Shown here: one piece after another, positions 43,107 to 51,979 of the stretch
Position numbering within the stretch: the first letter of the stretch is position 1
Layout: each line of letters begins with the position of its first letter
Program-made: the position numbers and the translations under genes
The notes under the pieces: generated by a model
The model's database searches: none
What the model was told of the DNA's origin: nothing
Seen by the model: only the letters and a program-made list of their open reading frames with translations
NCBI RefSeq assembly: GCF_902726645.1
Contig: NZ_CACVAO010000001.1
Coordinates: 3,146,764 to 3,210,763, forward strand
DNA: 64,000 nt
Direction: 5' to 3'
DNA from: Halobacillus ihumii
GTDB taxonomy: Bacteria; Bacillota; Bacilli; Bacillales; Halobacillaceae

Positions 43107-44222
43107 CTATTCTATAATTTCTTTTTCTAATTCATGTTCCTTTATATTGGCTTTTGGAAGCATAATGGAATCAAAGTCGAAAGGTTTAATTTCATTATTA
43201 TATAGGACTCGGTGAGGAAGATCCGGATTTTGTAATGCGCTGGTCGCTAAACTGACTAAGTCTGCTTTGTCTTCTTTTATTAGTGAACTGGCTGTCTCAG
43301 GGTCCTGGAGCTGGCCATTAGCGATTGTAGGCAGACCGCTATAATGTTTAGCTGCTTCAGCGATAGATTTGCTTCCTTCTCCAAAGCTTGGTTGTGTGCC
43401 GAAAGCATCTGTAACGTGAATAAAATCCAGAGAAGCCTCCCCGAGTTCTGTGAAAATTGTTTCAGCATCACTTTCTCCCAAAGCCCAACGATGATTGGCA
43501 TCTGTGACTTTTGCTTGTGAAATCCTAATACCGACCATGAACTCGTTTCCGACAGCTTTTCTAACATGAAAGATGACTTCAGTAAGAAAGCGAACGCGGT
43601 TTTTAGTTGCACCGCCATATTGGTCTTCTCTAAGATTCATATAGTCTGTTAGAAATTCATCAAGTAAATAACCATTGGCACCATGGATTTCAATACCATC
43701 GAAGCCAGCTTCTTTAGCATGTTTGGCAGCTTGTGCAAAGCCTTGTTTTACTTGTTCCATATTTTCGTGGCTCATCTCAGCGGGAACTGGGTATGGACCT
43801 TCACCTCCATATAGAGGAACCATATCTTTCTTGGGCTTCACAGCTGAAGGAGCAATCGAGTGATCGGCGTGGGGATTTCCCTGTGATTGTGAACCTGCAT
43901 GCATGAGCTGGGCAATGATTAGGGAACCGTTAGCATGAACACTTTCCACAATAGGTTTCCAGGATCTCATCTGTTCTACATTCGCAAGGCCTGGCTGGTA
44001 ATAGTACCCTTGCGAATATTCTTCGTCAGGATAAATTCCTTCTGTAATGATGGTTCCAAATCCGCCTTTCGCATAGCGATTATAATATTGCTCCATTGTT
44101 TTATTTGCCAGACCGTTATTCTCAGCACTAATTCGGGTCATCGGAGCCACTACATATCGGTTAGGAAGCTCCTTATTATTGATTTTCAACTTTTCAAATA
44201 AAGAATGATAAGTGTCATTCAT
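43107..44222 (-). CDS. NADH-dependent flavin oxidoreductase, old-yellow-enzyme family
   Basis: 371-residue FMN enzyme with a TIM-barrel. FMN-site residues are in RYVVAPMTRIS, IIAQLMHAG, and HGANGYLLDEFL; DYMNLREDQYGG follows. It resembles YqiG/NamA-type and 2,4-dienoyl-CoA-reductase-like single-domain members, which reduce activated C=C bonds; no iron-sulfur Cys cluster is evident. ATG 44222 is preferred: AAGGAG lies nine bases ahead, whereas for ATG 44231 it would be too close. Confidence 0.85.
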   Translation of the reverse strand: MNDTYHSLFEKLKINNKELPNRYVVAPMTRISAENNGLANKTMEQYYNRYAKGGFGTIITEGIYPDEEYSQGYYYQPGLANVEQMRSWKPIVESVHANGSLIIAQLMHAGSQSQGNPHADHSIAPSAVKPKKDMVPLYGGEGPYPVPAEMSHENMEQVKQGFAQAAKHAKEAGFDGIEIHGANGYLLDEFLTDYMNLREDQYGGATKNRVRFLTEVIFHVRKAVGNEFMVGIRISQAKVTDANHRWALGESDAETIFTELGEASLDFIHVTDAFGTQPSFGEGSKSIAEAAKHYSGLPTIANGQLQDPETASSLIKEDKADLVSLATSALQNPDLPHRVLYNNEIKPFDFDSIMLPKANIKEHELEKEIIE

Positions 44223-44304
44223 TGTTTCCATCTCCTTTTTCGCACATTAGTCATATAAGTATCCTTAAATCAAGATAGTTAAACTCTTAAACAATACGAA
44301 TCAC

Positions 44305-44603
44305 AAAAAAGGCTGAGACATAAGTAAAGTAATGATGTCAAAAAAAGAACGATGAAAAATGAATAGTATATAAACGAGATCGTTAGCGTAGTCAAAATAA
44401 GGAGACTCCTGCGGGAGGAAAAGCCTAGTTGAGACCCCGAAGTGCGCCAGCACGAGGAGGCTCAACAGCCGCCCGTGGAAAGCGAAGTGTTTTGACGGAG
44501 CGATGGTAGAAATCCTTTCTAACAAATAATCCGAACAGATTTAAATAAAAAGTAAATCGTTCGGATTATTTTATGTTTAATTCAGTTTTGTCTCAGCCTC
44601 TTA
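44305..44603. repeat. Dispersed intergenic repeat, full copy with inverted ends
   Basis: Left end AAAAAGGCTGAGACATAA and right end TTTTGTCTCAGCCTCTT are inverted repeats. Inside, on the minus strand, lies the same block as in copy 1: CTTCGCTTTCCACGGGCGGC, AGCCTCCT, GCGCACTTCGGGGTCTCAAC, TTTTCCTCCCGCAGGAGTC. It fills the gap 44232-44605. Confidence 0.78.
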
Positions 44604-44605
44604 GT

Positions 44606-45088
44606 TTACGATATAGAGTTGGTGATTTCCATGGCTTCTTTAAGACGTTTTTCTTTGTTCGTACTTGTATATTCTAGCTGGTAAATGACATCATAATCTC
44701 CGTTATACCACTCGACAAAAACGTGATCGTCTCGTTTTTGAATTCCCGCAACGCCCCCTGCGTCCAGAGGAATCTGTAAATCGGACTCTTCTAAATCATT
44801 GCCAGGATCAAAAATTGTACGAACTACAGCTTGTACAGCAGAATCCGATTGGTAAATAACTTCTGTTTCATTGCCGCTCACATTTGCTTTCAATGCTTTC
44901 AATTCAAATGGAAGCTCTTCAGGAAGTCCGAGCTTCTCTTGCTGTTCCTGAGACAAAGCTTCGATCGGGGCAGCGAAAGTCTCCGGGTAAAGTTCTTTTA
45001 AGTGACTTAGTGAAAGGTCTGGACCGGAAGAGCAGCCAGCTAATAAAACAAAGAAGATTACAAGCGATAATCTATGGATGAATTTCAT
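44606..45088 (-). CDS. Hypothetical lipoprotein
   Basis: 160-residue protein with a lipoprotein signal (LLAGC, Cys18 lipidated) and an alpha/beta soluble domain; acidic overall. No family recognised; the layout resembles the DUF4367 or YcdB-like small lipoproteins only loosely. ATG 45088 (MKFIHRLSL) with GGGAG seven bases ahead gives the signal peptide; longer starts to 45145 would not. Confidence 0.7.
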   Translation of the reverse strand: MKFIHRLSLVIFFVLLAGCSSGPDLSLSHLKELYPETFAAPIEALSQEQQEKLGLPEELPFELKALKANVSGNETEVIYQSDSAVQAVVRTIFDPGNDLEESDLQIPLDAGGVAGIQKRDDHVFVEWYNGDYDVIYQLEYTSTNKEKRLKEAMEITNSIS

Positions 45089-45332
45089 ACGTACACTCCC
45101 TATGTTAACTAACATCCTTATCATATACAGAACATATTTTAGCACAAATGGCTAGACATTAGAAAAGCCTCTACAGTTTTGTCTAAATCAGGTCAAAATA
45201 TTTTGAAACCAGAACAGAGGATCGTTCGTTATATAAGTAAGTTAATAGAAAGTCCTTAGTCTGATTATTTTATGGGAAGTTTCAGAAACAGAGAAGCTAG
45301 ATTAAAAAAATCTATTAAAAGGGGAGTCTCCA

Positions 45333-45740
45333 ATGAGTAACTTTGCCATTCGTACGTTTCAGGAAAATGATTTCGATATGATTCAGTCGCTGCTGCAACA
45401 AGAACAATGGAGCAATCTTGTGGAGAATAGGGAGGAGACGATGCAGGCATTGCTGAATTCTGATCTTGCTTTAGTAGTGGTAGATGGGCATGAAGTAGTG
45501 GGATACTTAAGAGGGCTGACAGACGGAGCAGTTACATTATATATTTGTGAAATTCTTATTAAAGAGGATTATCGGAAGAAAGGGATCGCCCAACAGCTAA
45601 TGAAGGAAGCGCATGGCTGTTATCCTAGTACGAGAATTGAAATGCTGGCTACCAGTTCTTCGAAGGAATACTATACGGACCGAGGCTATCGTCCTTTTTA
45701 CGGATTTAGAAAATCCGCGGAAGAATTGCAAAAGAATTAA
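45333..45740 (+). CDS. GNAT-family N-acetyltransferase
   Basis: 135-residue acetyl-CoA-dependent acetyltransferase. The CoA-binding motif A is ILIKEDYRKKGIAQQLMKEA (residues 70-90), and the late segment SSKEYYTDRGYRPF is the usual last helix and strand. Substrate unknown. Start ATG 45333 behind AAAAGGGGAG. Convergent with an ABC operon across a perfect hairpin. Confidence 0.85.
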   Translation: MSNFAIRTFQENDFDMIQSLLQQEQWSNLVENREETMQALLNSDLALVVVDGHEVVGYLRGLTDGAVTLYICEILIKEDYRKKGIAQQLMKEAHGCYPSTRIEMLATSSSKEYYTDRGYRPFYGFRKSAEELQKN

Positions 45741-45772
45741 CACATGGAAGAACAGCTATATATCCAAAAAAT

Positions 45773-45814
45773 ACCACCTCAGGTCATCCAATATTTGGAT
45801 GACCTGAGGTGGTA
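45773..45814. terminator. Bidirectional hairpin between GNAT and ABC operon
   Basis: A perfect 18-base stem (left arm TACCACCTCAGGTCATCCA) with a short AT loop. On the minus strand it runs into TATTTTTT, so it mainly ends the ABC operon. Confidence 0.85.
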
Positions 45815-45828
45815 AAATATGGGTTTGT

Positions 45829-46602
45829 TCAGGCGAGTTCTTTATGCTTTAGGATGTAGCTTGCTGAGATAAGCAGGCTGGCAATAAGCAGGGTGGTTAC
45901 GACTGCTGTTCCCCATAGGTCGGCAGGGATTGAACCGGTTTGCAGCATGTCTCCTAGGTACGATGTAAGAAGTGAAGGATTCCATTCGATAATATGGGCA
46001 AATATCGTACTGAGAATAAACAAGGCGATCAGTGTAATGATTGATAAGCACGCTACTAATCCGGGAGTTTTTACCAGGGTGTTCATGAAGATGGTCACGC
46101 TAATCACAAATACTATCCAAAGCCCGTAAAAGCCAGCAGCAGCCCCTATTAGTTCAAAGCTTAAACTACCGAACAAGAGGTTGACATAATACCAGCTGCC
46201 AAGGATTCCAGCAAACAAACTGAGCAAGCTCAGGGAGACGATACTTGCCCACTTGGCTGTAACATATGTACCATAGCGGACCGGCTTGACGAGAATTAAT
46301 TCTGCGATTCCACTTCTACGTTCGTTTGCGATCGTACCCATCGACATAAGGACGAGAACGACGACGCCAATCATATTAAATTGGCTGATGCTCATCATAA
46401 ATACATCCGCTGGGGGAGGAGTCGGGATGTTAATCGTTGCTCCCTCGGGTAAACCTCCTACTGATTCGAGGATTTGCGGCAAGTAATAAGTGGTCAGCGG
46501 ATCCATAATCCCGAGCAGTATAAAAACGAGAGGGACCCAGATCCATTTATAATTGCGCCACGCTCCGATCGATTCTGTCTTAAAGACGGTCATCCACTGC
46601 AT
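45829..46602 (-). CDS. ABC-2 type transporter permease (YxlG-like)
   Basis: 257-residue membrane protein with six hydrophobic segments, including a proline-rich external loop (NIPTPPPADVF). The cytoplasmic GTIANERRSGIAELILVKPV is typical of ABC-2/NosY permeases. It pairs with the ATPase whose gene overlaps it by 23 bases. The three-gene order (PLDc_N small protein, ATPase, permease) matches yxlE-yxlF-yxlG of B. subtilis. ATG 46602 fits the GGTGG site better than ATG 46608. Confidence 0.82.
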   Translation of the reverse strand: MQWMTVFKTESIGAWRNYKWIWVPLVFILLGIMDPLTTYYLPQILESVGGLPEGATINIPTPPPADVFMMSISQFNMIGVVVLVLMSMGTIANERRSGIAELILVKPVRYGTYVTAKWASIVSLSLLSLFAGILGSWYYVNLLFGSLSFELIGAAAGFYGLWIVFVISVTIFMNTLVKTPGLVACLSIITLIALFILSTIFAHIIEWNPSLLTSYLGDMLQTGSIPADLWGTAVVTTLLIASLLISASYILKHKELA

Positions 46603-47503
46603 GCTCATGCACCACCTTCATAAATAAGTCCTCGAGCGTAATCCGCCCAACCTCGAATTGCTCTAACTCCCACCCTTCTTCCAGAGATCGTTTCAAGAGC
46701 TGACTGCGCGCAGATTTTATGTCGTTTACATATATATCGAGGCGCTGTTTATCTTTTACCACACGATTTACAAACTGCAGTTGAGCTAGTTTATGTTGCA
46801 AATCGTCATGATTCAGCGATGTTTTGATAGAAATTTTGTCCACATGATGCCTTTCTCTCAGTTGATCTAACGTACCCGATTCGATAATCGATCCTTTATG
46901 CATTAATAAAATCTCATCACTTGCCTCTTCTGCATCATTGAGAATATGGGTAGAGAAAAGCAGTGTTGTTTCCTGCTTTAACTCCTCCATTAAATTGAGT
47001 ACATCTCGTCTGCCAATCGGGTCAAGGGCAGAAACCGGCTCATCCAGCATCAGCAGTTTTGGCCGATGGATCATTGCCTGAGCAATCCCGAGGCGCTGTT
47101 TCATTCCGCCGGAGTAGGCAGCGATCTTACGTTTGGCAGCATCTTTTAACCCTACCCGTTCCATTAAAAGTTCTGCCTCTTTCCGAGCTTCTTTTTTATT
47201 TAAATAAGCAAGCTGGCCTACATGGATGAGGAACTCCATTCCGGTCATCCAAAGATAAAATTGCGGATGCTGGGGAAGGTAACCGATCTCTCTTCTATTA
47301 TCTATATTGATGGAAGTGCCAAGGCTGACCGTGCCGCTTGTCGAGCGGATTAATCCGGCCATCATTCTTAATGTGGTTGTTTTGCCAGCGCCGTTTGGAC
47401 CTAATAAAGCAATACAGTTTCCGGGAGAAAGCTGAAAACTAACCTCTTTCACAGCATAGTTCTTGCCATACATTTTCGTAAGCTGGTCAACAGCAATCAT
47501 CAT
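46580..47503 (-). CDS. ABC transporter ATP-binding protein (YxlF-like)
   Basis: 307-residue ATPase. Walker A LLGPNGAGKTTT (residues 33-44), signature YSGGMKQRLGIA, Walker B LLMLDEPVSALDP and switch His in FSTHIL; a C-terminal domain of about 80 residues follows, as in NosF/CcmA-type ATPases. It energises the adjacent permease; export of a peptide, ion or toxic compound is possible. Its ATG 47503 overlaps the stop of the upstream small gene (ATGA). Confidence 0.85.
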   Translation of the reverse strand: MMIAVDQLTKMYGKNYAVKEVSFQLSPGNCIALLGPNGAGKTTTLRMMAGLIRSTSGTVSLGTSINIDNRREIGYLPQHPQFYLWMTGMEFLIHVGQLAYLNKKEARKEAELLMERVGLKDAAKRKIAAYSGGMKQRLGIAQAMIHRPKLLMLDEPVSALDPIGRRDVLNLMEELKQETTLLFSTHILNDAEEASDEILLMHKGSIIESGTLDQLRERHHVDKISIKTSLNHDDLQHKLAQLQFVNRVVKDKQRLDIYVNDIKSARSQLLKRSLEEGWELEQFEVGRITLEDLFMKVVHEHAVDDRL

Positions 47504-47724
47504 TGGTAATCTCGCTTTCCAAAAATAAAATAAATAATAGGACCGATAATATTAATAAAGATAATGATGAGTGCCCACATCCATTTGGGTCCATTTGCAG
47601 CTTCAGATTTTGCTAAGCTAATGAGTGCAGTGATCATAAGTATGAGCTGAATGATAAATAGAGGGGCCAAGATTGCAAAGTTTTCCTGAATCATTCGGGT
47701 GGCATCCTGCATGAGTAAAATCAT
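47500..47724 (-). CDS. Small membrane protein with PLDc_N domain (YxlE-like)
   Basis: 74 residues with two membrane segments; the second region, KWMWALIIIFINIIGPIIYF followed by FGK, is the phospholipase-D-nuclease N-terminal (PLDc_N) motif. YxlE, in the sigY operon, is a negative regulator of SigY, but no sigma factor gene is present here. ATG 47724 with a perfect GGAGG at eight-base spacing is the start, although the frame stays open to 48060. First gene of the ABC operon. Confidence 0.8.
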   Translation of the reverse strand: MILLMQDATRMIQENFAILAPLFIIQLILMITALISLAKSEAANGPKWMWALIIIFINIIGPIIYFIFGKRDYQ

Positions 47725-47801
47725 ATGTTGTACCTCCTTTTTGCTCTGTTGTTTTTGTACGTTTAACCTATCATGTTGGTTCCCTTTTTTAAACGAAAAA
47801 T

Positions 47802-47830
47802 TTGACTTTATTATCAGAATTTTATACACT
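47802..47830 (+). promoter_or_regulatory. SigA promoter of the trp operon
   Basis: TTGACT, 17-base spacer, TACACT; it starts transcription just before the TRAP repeat region. Confidence 0.65.
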
Positions 47831-47844
47831 GTTACGAAAGTATT

Positions 47845-47906
47845 TAGAGTTGAGAATGAGATTAGATGAGTTGAGGAAATAGGATGAGTTGAGCTGAGAG
47901 AGCTAG
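47845..47906 (+). promoter_or_regulatory. TRAP binding site in the trp leader
   Basis: Twelve TAG/GAG triplets spaced by one to four bases (47845, 47852, 47858, 47863, 47868, 47873, 47880, 47886, 47891, 47896, 47900, 47904). This is the RNA target of the tryptophan-loaded TRAP (MtrB) ring; B. subtilis has eleven. Confidence 0.85.
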
Positions 47907-47913
47907 GGATCCT

Positions 47914-47959
47914 TGGACATTTGGAGCCGTTTGGATTGCCTGTGCCAATATTTTTTTCA
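47914..47959 (+). terminator. Probable trp attenuator terminator
   Basis: TTGGACA pairs with TGTGCCAA (one bulge) around a loop with GGAGCC, then ATATTTTTTT. It follows the TRAP site and precedes trpE by about 70 bases, as expected for transcription attenuation. The matching antiterminator was not resolved by eye. Confidence 0.5.
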
Positions 47960-48026
47960 TCCCCTATTTTACACCCCCTCAACGTCTCATTTTCCATAAA
48001 ATTTTTATGGAGAGGTGAGTCCGCAT

Positions 48027-49544
48027 ATGAGTAATACCACTCTGGAATCGTTCCTTGCAAGCGTCAAGGAATATAAAACGATTCCCATCACTAAAACGTT
48101 TTACACCGATACGTTAACACCTATTCACATGTTTCATGCATTGAAAGAGGAAGCCGTATATATGCTTGAAAGTCAGGACCCGGAATCTCCATGGTCTAAT
48201 TTCTCATTCATTGGTTTAGATCCAATGATTGAAATTAAACAGAACAATGGTTCCTTTGTTATCCGTGACGTTCTAATCGGCCGAGAGGAGCAAAGATCTT
48301 CACTTAAAGAGGCATATGAAAGTACTGTTGATCAACTTGACGTGCAGCCAGCAGATGTTTCGTTACCCTTTAAAGGCGGGGCAGTCGGCTATGTGGCCTA
48401 TGATGGAATTTCTGATTTTGAACCTGTGCCGCAAGCTATCGAAGACGATATAAACTTATCCAATTACCATTTGTTATTCTGCCAGACGCTCATTGCCTAC
48501 CATCATCGAACAAAAGAAGCGACGATTCTGACCTATGCCAGGATCGATGAGAGCACGGATGTTGAGCAAGCATTTTATTCGGCGAAAGAAAGATTACAAA
48601 CGGTAGAGGGAGCCTTAAAGGGTCAGAATTTCCTGCCTGATTTAATGTTGGCTGATGAAAATGAAGATCTTACACCATCTATAAATTTCTCCAGTAATTA
48701 TCAAAAACCTGTATTTAAGCAGGATGTGGAGACTATCAAAGAATACATTCGAGCAGGAGATATCTTTCAAGCTGTTTTGTCACAGCGTTTTGAGGCAATA
48801 ACCAAAAGAAGCGGATTTGAGCTTTATCGGGTCTTAAGAAAAGTAAACCCTTCACCATATATGTTTTATTTGCATTTTGATGATGTAGAAGTAATCGGCA
48901 GTTCACCAGAGCGGCTGTTGCAAGTACAGGAACAGCGGCTTGAAATTCATCCGATCGCCGGCACAAGAAAACGAGGCGCCACCCAAGAGGAAGATGATGC
49001 TTTGGCTGAGGAATTGCTGGCCGATGAGAAGGAACAGGCTGAACACCGGATGCTAGTCGATTTAGCACGTAATGATATTGGAAGAGTTTCCGAATACGGG
49101 ACAGTGAACGTTCATGATTATATGACGATCGGGCGTTTTTCGAAGGTTATGCACATCATTAGTAAAGTAACCGGGCAATTGAAAAAGGATATTTCTCCAA
49201 TTGATGCCCTAATTTCAGCCTTCCCTGCCGGCACGTTATCTGGTGCGCCGAAGGTCCGGGCAATGCAGATTTTACGGGAACTTGAGCCAACTCCAAGACA
49301 TCTTTATGGTGGCGGCATCGTATATTTAGGATTTGATGGGAACATCGACTCTTGTATTACGATCCGGACAATGACTAAGGTGAATGAAAAAGTGTATGTA
49401 CAGGCAGGAGCCGGAATTGTGGCAGATTCTGACCCTGAGGCAGAGTATCAGGAAACATTAAACAAAGCGAGTGCCCTAAAGAGAACGATTGAATTAGCTG
49501 AGAAGTTATTTGAGCAGAGTAGAGAAGGAGCTGAGGCAAAATGA
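48027..49544 (+). CDS. trpE: Anthranilate synthase component I
   Basis: 505-residue chorismate-using subunit; it makes anthranilate with ammonia from TrpG. The feedback site appears as YMLESQDPESPWSNFSFIG (LLES-type) near residue 46; catalytic-domain motifs include IAGTRKRGAT, HRMLVDLARND and FPAGTLSGAPKVRAM. ATG 48027 is the start (GAGAGGTGAG ahead); a GTG at 48015 is less likely. It overlaps trpD by four bases. First gene of trpEDCFBAG. Confidence 0.94.
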   Translation: MSNTTLESFLASVKEYKTIPITKTFYTDTLTPIHMFHALKEEAVYMLESQDPESPWSNFSFIGLDPMIEIKQNNGSFVIRDVLIGREEQRSSLKEAYESTVDQLDVQPADVSLPFKGGAVGYVAYDGISDFEPVPQAIEDDINLSNYHLLFCQTLIAYHHRTKEATILTYARIDESTDVEQAFYSAKERLQTVEGALKGQNFLPDLMLADENEDLTPSINFSSNYQKPVFKQDVETIKEYIRAGDIFQAVLSQRFEAITKRSGFELYRVLRKVNPSPYMFYLHFDDVEVIGSSPERLLQVQEQRLEIHPIAGTRKRGATQEEDDALAEELLADEKEQAEHRMLVDLARNDIGRVSEYGTVNVHDYMTIGRFSKVMHIISKVTGQLKKDISPIDALISAFPAGTLSGAPKVRAMQILRELEPTPRHLYGGGIVYLGFDGNIDSCITIRTMTKVNEKVYVQAGAGIVADSDPEAEYQETLNKASALKRTIELAEKLFEQSREGAEAK

Positions 49545-50563
49545 AACAACAATTAAGCAGCTTAGTGGAAGGCAATGTATTGACAGAGGAAGAAGCTTAT
49601 CAGATCATGACTCAGATCATGGACGGCGAGGTGTCTACAGGACAGCTTATGAGTATGCTTTCTATTATGCGTCACAGAGGCGAGGCAGTGGAAGAAATGA
49701 CCGGTTTTGTTCGGGCGATGCGTGCTAAGATGACAAAGCTCGATATGGCACCGGACGACCTCGTTGATACGTGCGGTACAGGCGGCGACAGCAGTTCCAC
49801 GTTTAATATTTCTACAGCTGTTTCGATTATATTGGCAGCTCTTGATGTAAAAGTCGCCAAACACGGCAACCGTAAAGTATCTTCCAAAAGTGGAAGTGCT
49901 GATGTTTTAGAAACTTTGAGGGTCCCGATCGATTCAACACCAGAACAAGGTGTTAAGGCGATTATGGATAAAGGAATGACTTTTTTATATGCCCCCAATT
50001 ATCACCAGGCTATGAAACATGCTGTGCCGGCTCGTCAGGAATTAGGTTTTCGAACAATCTTTAATTTACTTGGTCCGATGGCCAACCCAGCTACTGCCAA
50101 GCGCCAGCTGATCGGAATTTATGATACGTCTTATGCTGAAAAAATGGCAGAAACACTGAGGCAGCTAGGGTCAAAACACGTACTATTAGTCACTGGCCGG
50201 GATGGATTGGACGAAATTACGATGACTGGGGTAACCGATATTGTGGAGTTGAAAGACGGTGACATTCATAGATTTACCCTTACCCCTGAAGACCTCGGCC
50301 TCTCAAGAGGAAAACTTGCCGATATTCAAATCACGGATAGTCAGCAGAGTGCTGAGTTGATTCAACAAGTCCTCTCAGGAAAAGCCAATGAGAGTGCCAT
50401 GACGATCGTGACCATGAATGCAGCAGCAGGGCTTTATGTGGCTGGAAAAGCCGCCAGCTTAACAGATGGCGTGAACCGTGTCCAGGACGCTATCAGCAGC
50501 GGAAGAGTACTAACCTATTTCACATCGATCCAGGAAGAAAAGGAGAATCGTCAGTATGCTTGA
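49541..50563 (+). CDS. trpD: Anthranilate phosphoribosyltransferase
   Basis: 340-residue enzyme joining anthranilate to PRPP. The PRPP motif DTCGTGGDSSSTFNIST (about residues 77-93) and KHGNRKVSSKSGSADVLE are clear. The ATG overlaps the trpE stop, and the end overlaps trpC by eight bases. It is a plain TrpD without a fused glutaminase; the amidotransferase gene trpG is at the operon's end. Confidence 0.94.
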   Translation: MKQQLSSLVEGNVLTEEEAYQIMTQIMDGEVSTGQLMSMLSIMRHRGEAVEEMTGFVRAMRAKMTKLDMAPDDLVDTCGTGGDSSSTFNISTAVSIILAALDVKVAKHGNRKVSSKSGSADVLETLRVPIDSTPEQGVKAIMDKGMTFLYAPNYHQAMKHAVPARQELGFRTIFNLLGPMANPATAKRQLIGIYDTSYAEKMAETLRQLGSKHVLLVTGRDGLDEITMTGVTDIVELKDGDIHRFTLTPEDLGLSRGKLADIQITDSQQSAELIQQVLSGKANESAMTIVTMNAAAGLYVAGKAASLTDGVNRVQDAISSGRVLTYFTSIQEEKENRQYA

Positions 50564-51317
50564 AACCATTTTAGCTATAAAAAAACAAGAGATTGAACGA
50601 CTGTATTTGCCAGAGGAGGCAGATGTATCGAAATATTCTTTCTATCAATCTTTGAAACAATCACCTTATACGGCCGGTTTAATTGCTGAGGTGAAGAAGG
50701 CATCCCCGTCGAAAGGAATTATTCGGGAGGACTTTAATCACGTGATGGTAGGAAAACAGTACTCTGATGCTGGAGTGCAGGCAATTTCAGTGCTGACAGA
50801 TCAACACTTTTTCCAGGGACATCGTGACTTCTTAACAGATATTAAGAAGTTTGTGGATGTGCCGGTAATGAGGAAGGATTTCATTATCGATCCCGTGCAG
50901 GTGGCAGAAAGTCAGCTGATTGGTGCGGATGCGATTTTGCTAATTGGAGAAGCCCTGGAAGCGAGGAAACTGCATGAGCTTTATTTGCAGGCGTATGAAG
51001 CGGGACTTGAAGTGCTCGTTGAGGTACACAGCGAGGAGACGCTTGAAGGGGTGTTAAAGGAATTCACCCCGGAGATTATTGGGATTAATAACCGTAATCT
51101 GCACACGTTTGAGACGACGCTTGAGCAGACAAAACAAATAGCAAAGTTGGTTCCGAATGACTGTTTACTCGTTTCGGAGAGCGGAATCTTTACTCATGAT
51201 GATATTGAGCAGGTAGCAGGGTACGGCGCAGAAGCTGTGCTAGTAGGAGAATCATTAATGCGTCAGGCCAATATTAAACAGGCAGTTAGCCAATTAATGA
51301 AAGGGGTGAACGTGTGA
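50556..51317 (+). CDS. trpC: Indole-3-glycerol phosphate synthase
   Basis: 253-residue TIM-barrel enzyme. Motifs: IAEVKKASPSKGIIRE (catalytic Lys), VLTDQHFFQG, MRKDFIIDPVQVAESQ, EVHSEETL, GINNRNL and LVSESGIF. It closes the indole ring. Stop TGA overlaps the trpF start by one base. The trpC and trpF activities are separate proteins, as usual in bacilli. Confidence 0.94.
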   Translation: MLETILAIKKQEIERLYLPEEADVSKYSFYQSLKQSPYTAGLIAEVKKASPSKGIIREDFNHVMVGKQYSDAGVQAISVLTDQHFFQGHRDFLTDIKKFVDVPVMRKDFIIDPVQVAESQLIGADAILLIGEALEARKLHELYLQAYEAGLEVLVEVHSEETLEGVLKEFTPEIIGINNRNLHTFETTLEQTKQIAKLVPNDCLLVSESGIFTHDDIEQVAGYGAEAVLVGESLMRQANIKQAVSQLMKGVNV

Positions 51318-51979
51318 TGCTTGAACCGTTAGTGAAATTGTGCGGCAATCGATCCTTACGTGATGTACAGAAGACGGCTTCTTCATCAGCGACTCACCTC
51401 GGATTTATATTTGTAAATAGTACGAAGCGCTATGTGCGTCCTGAGCAGGTAGGCAAGTGGATAAGAAAAGTCCGTCCTCAGCAAAAACTTGTCGGTGTTT
51501 TTGTAGAGCCTTCCATGGAACAGTTGGACGAAGTGTTAGCTTTTACCCCATTGGATGTAATTCAACTTCATGGCAATGAAACGGTATCCGATATTTTGAA
51601 AATTAAAGAATCGTTCGACCTGCCTGTATGGAAGGTTATCCATCATCAGGAAAACGCCTTGGAACAAATGGAGCTCTTTAAAGGTGTAGTGGATGGATAT
51701 GTGATCGATTCGAAGGTGGCCGGAGCTTATGGAGGCACAGGGGTTCGTTTTGACTGGGATGCCATTGAAAGCTATCTTGAGACAGCGAATGCCCAAAACG
51801 TATCCTGTCTTATAGCAGGCGGGATTAATCCAGATAATATTGGACAGTTAATGGAGAAGCAACTTGATGGAATCGATGTGTCAAGTGGAATAGAAACTGA
51901 TGAACAGAAGGACATTAATAAAATTCAAGCCGTGATGAAAGAGGTGGAACGTCATGTTGCAAGTGTTTCCGGACGTTAA
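51317..51979 (+). CDS. trpF: Phosphoribosylanthranilate isomerase
   Basis: 220-residue TIM-barrel enzyme. The catalytic Cys is in [11 protein letters not shown], followed by [20 protein letters not shown] and [16 protein letters not shown] 51317 shares its A with the trpC stop; the GTG at 51314 is an alternative. Its end overlaps trpB by 26 bases. Confidence 0.93.
   Translation: MLEPLVKLCGNRSLRDVQKTASSSATHLGFIFVNSTKRYVRPEQVGKWIRKVRPQQKLVGVFVEPSMEQLDEVLAFTPLDVIQLHGNETVSDILKIKESFDLPVWKVIHHQENALEQMELFKGVVDGYVIDSKVAGAYGGTGVRFDWDAIESYLETANAQNVSCLIAGGINPDNIGQLMEKQLDGIDVSSGIETDEQKDINKIQAVMKEVERHVASVSGR

Noticed and set aside
47725..48060. N-terminal extension of the YxlE-like gene
   Set aside because: It overlaps the trp promoter, TRAP site and leader; ATG 47724 has a perfect ribosome site.
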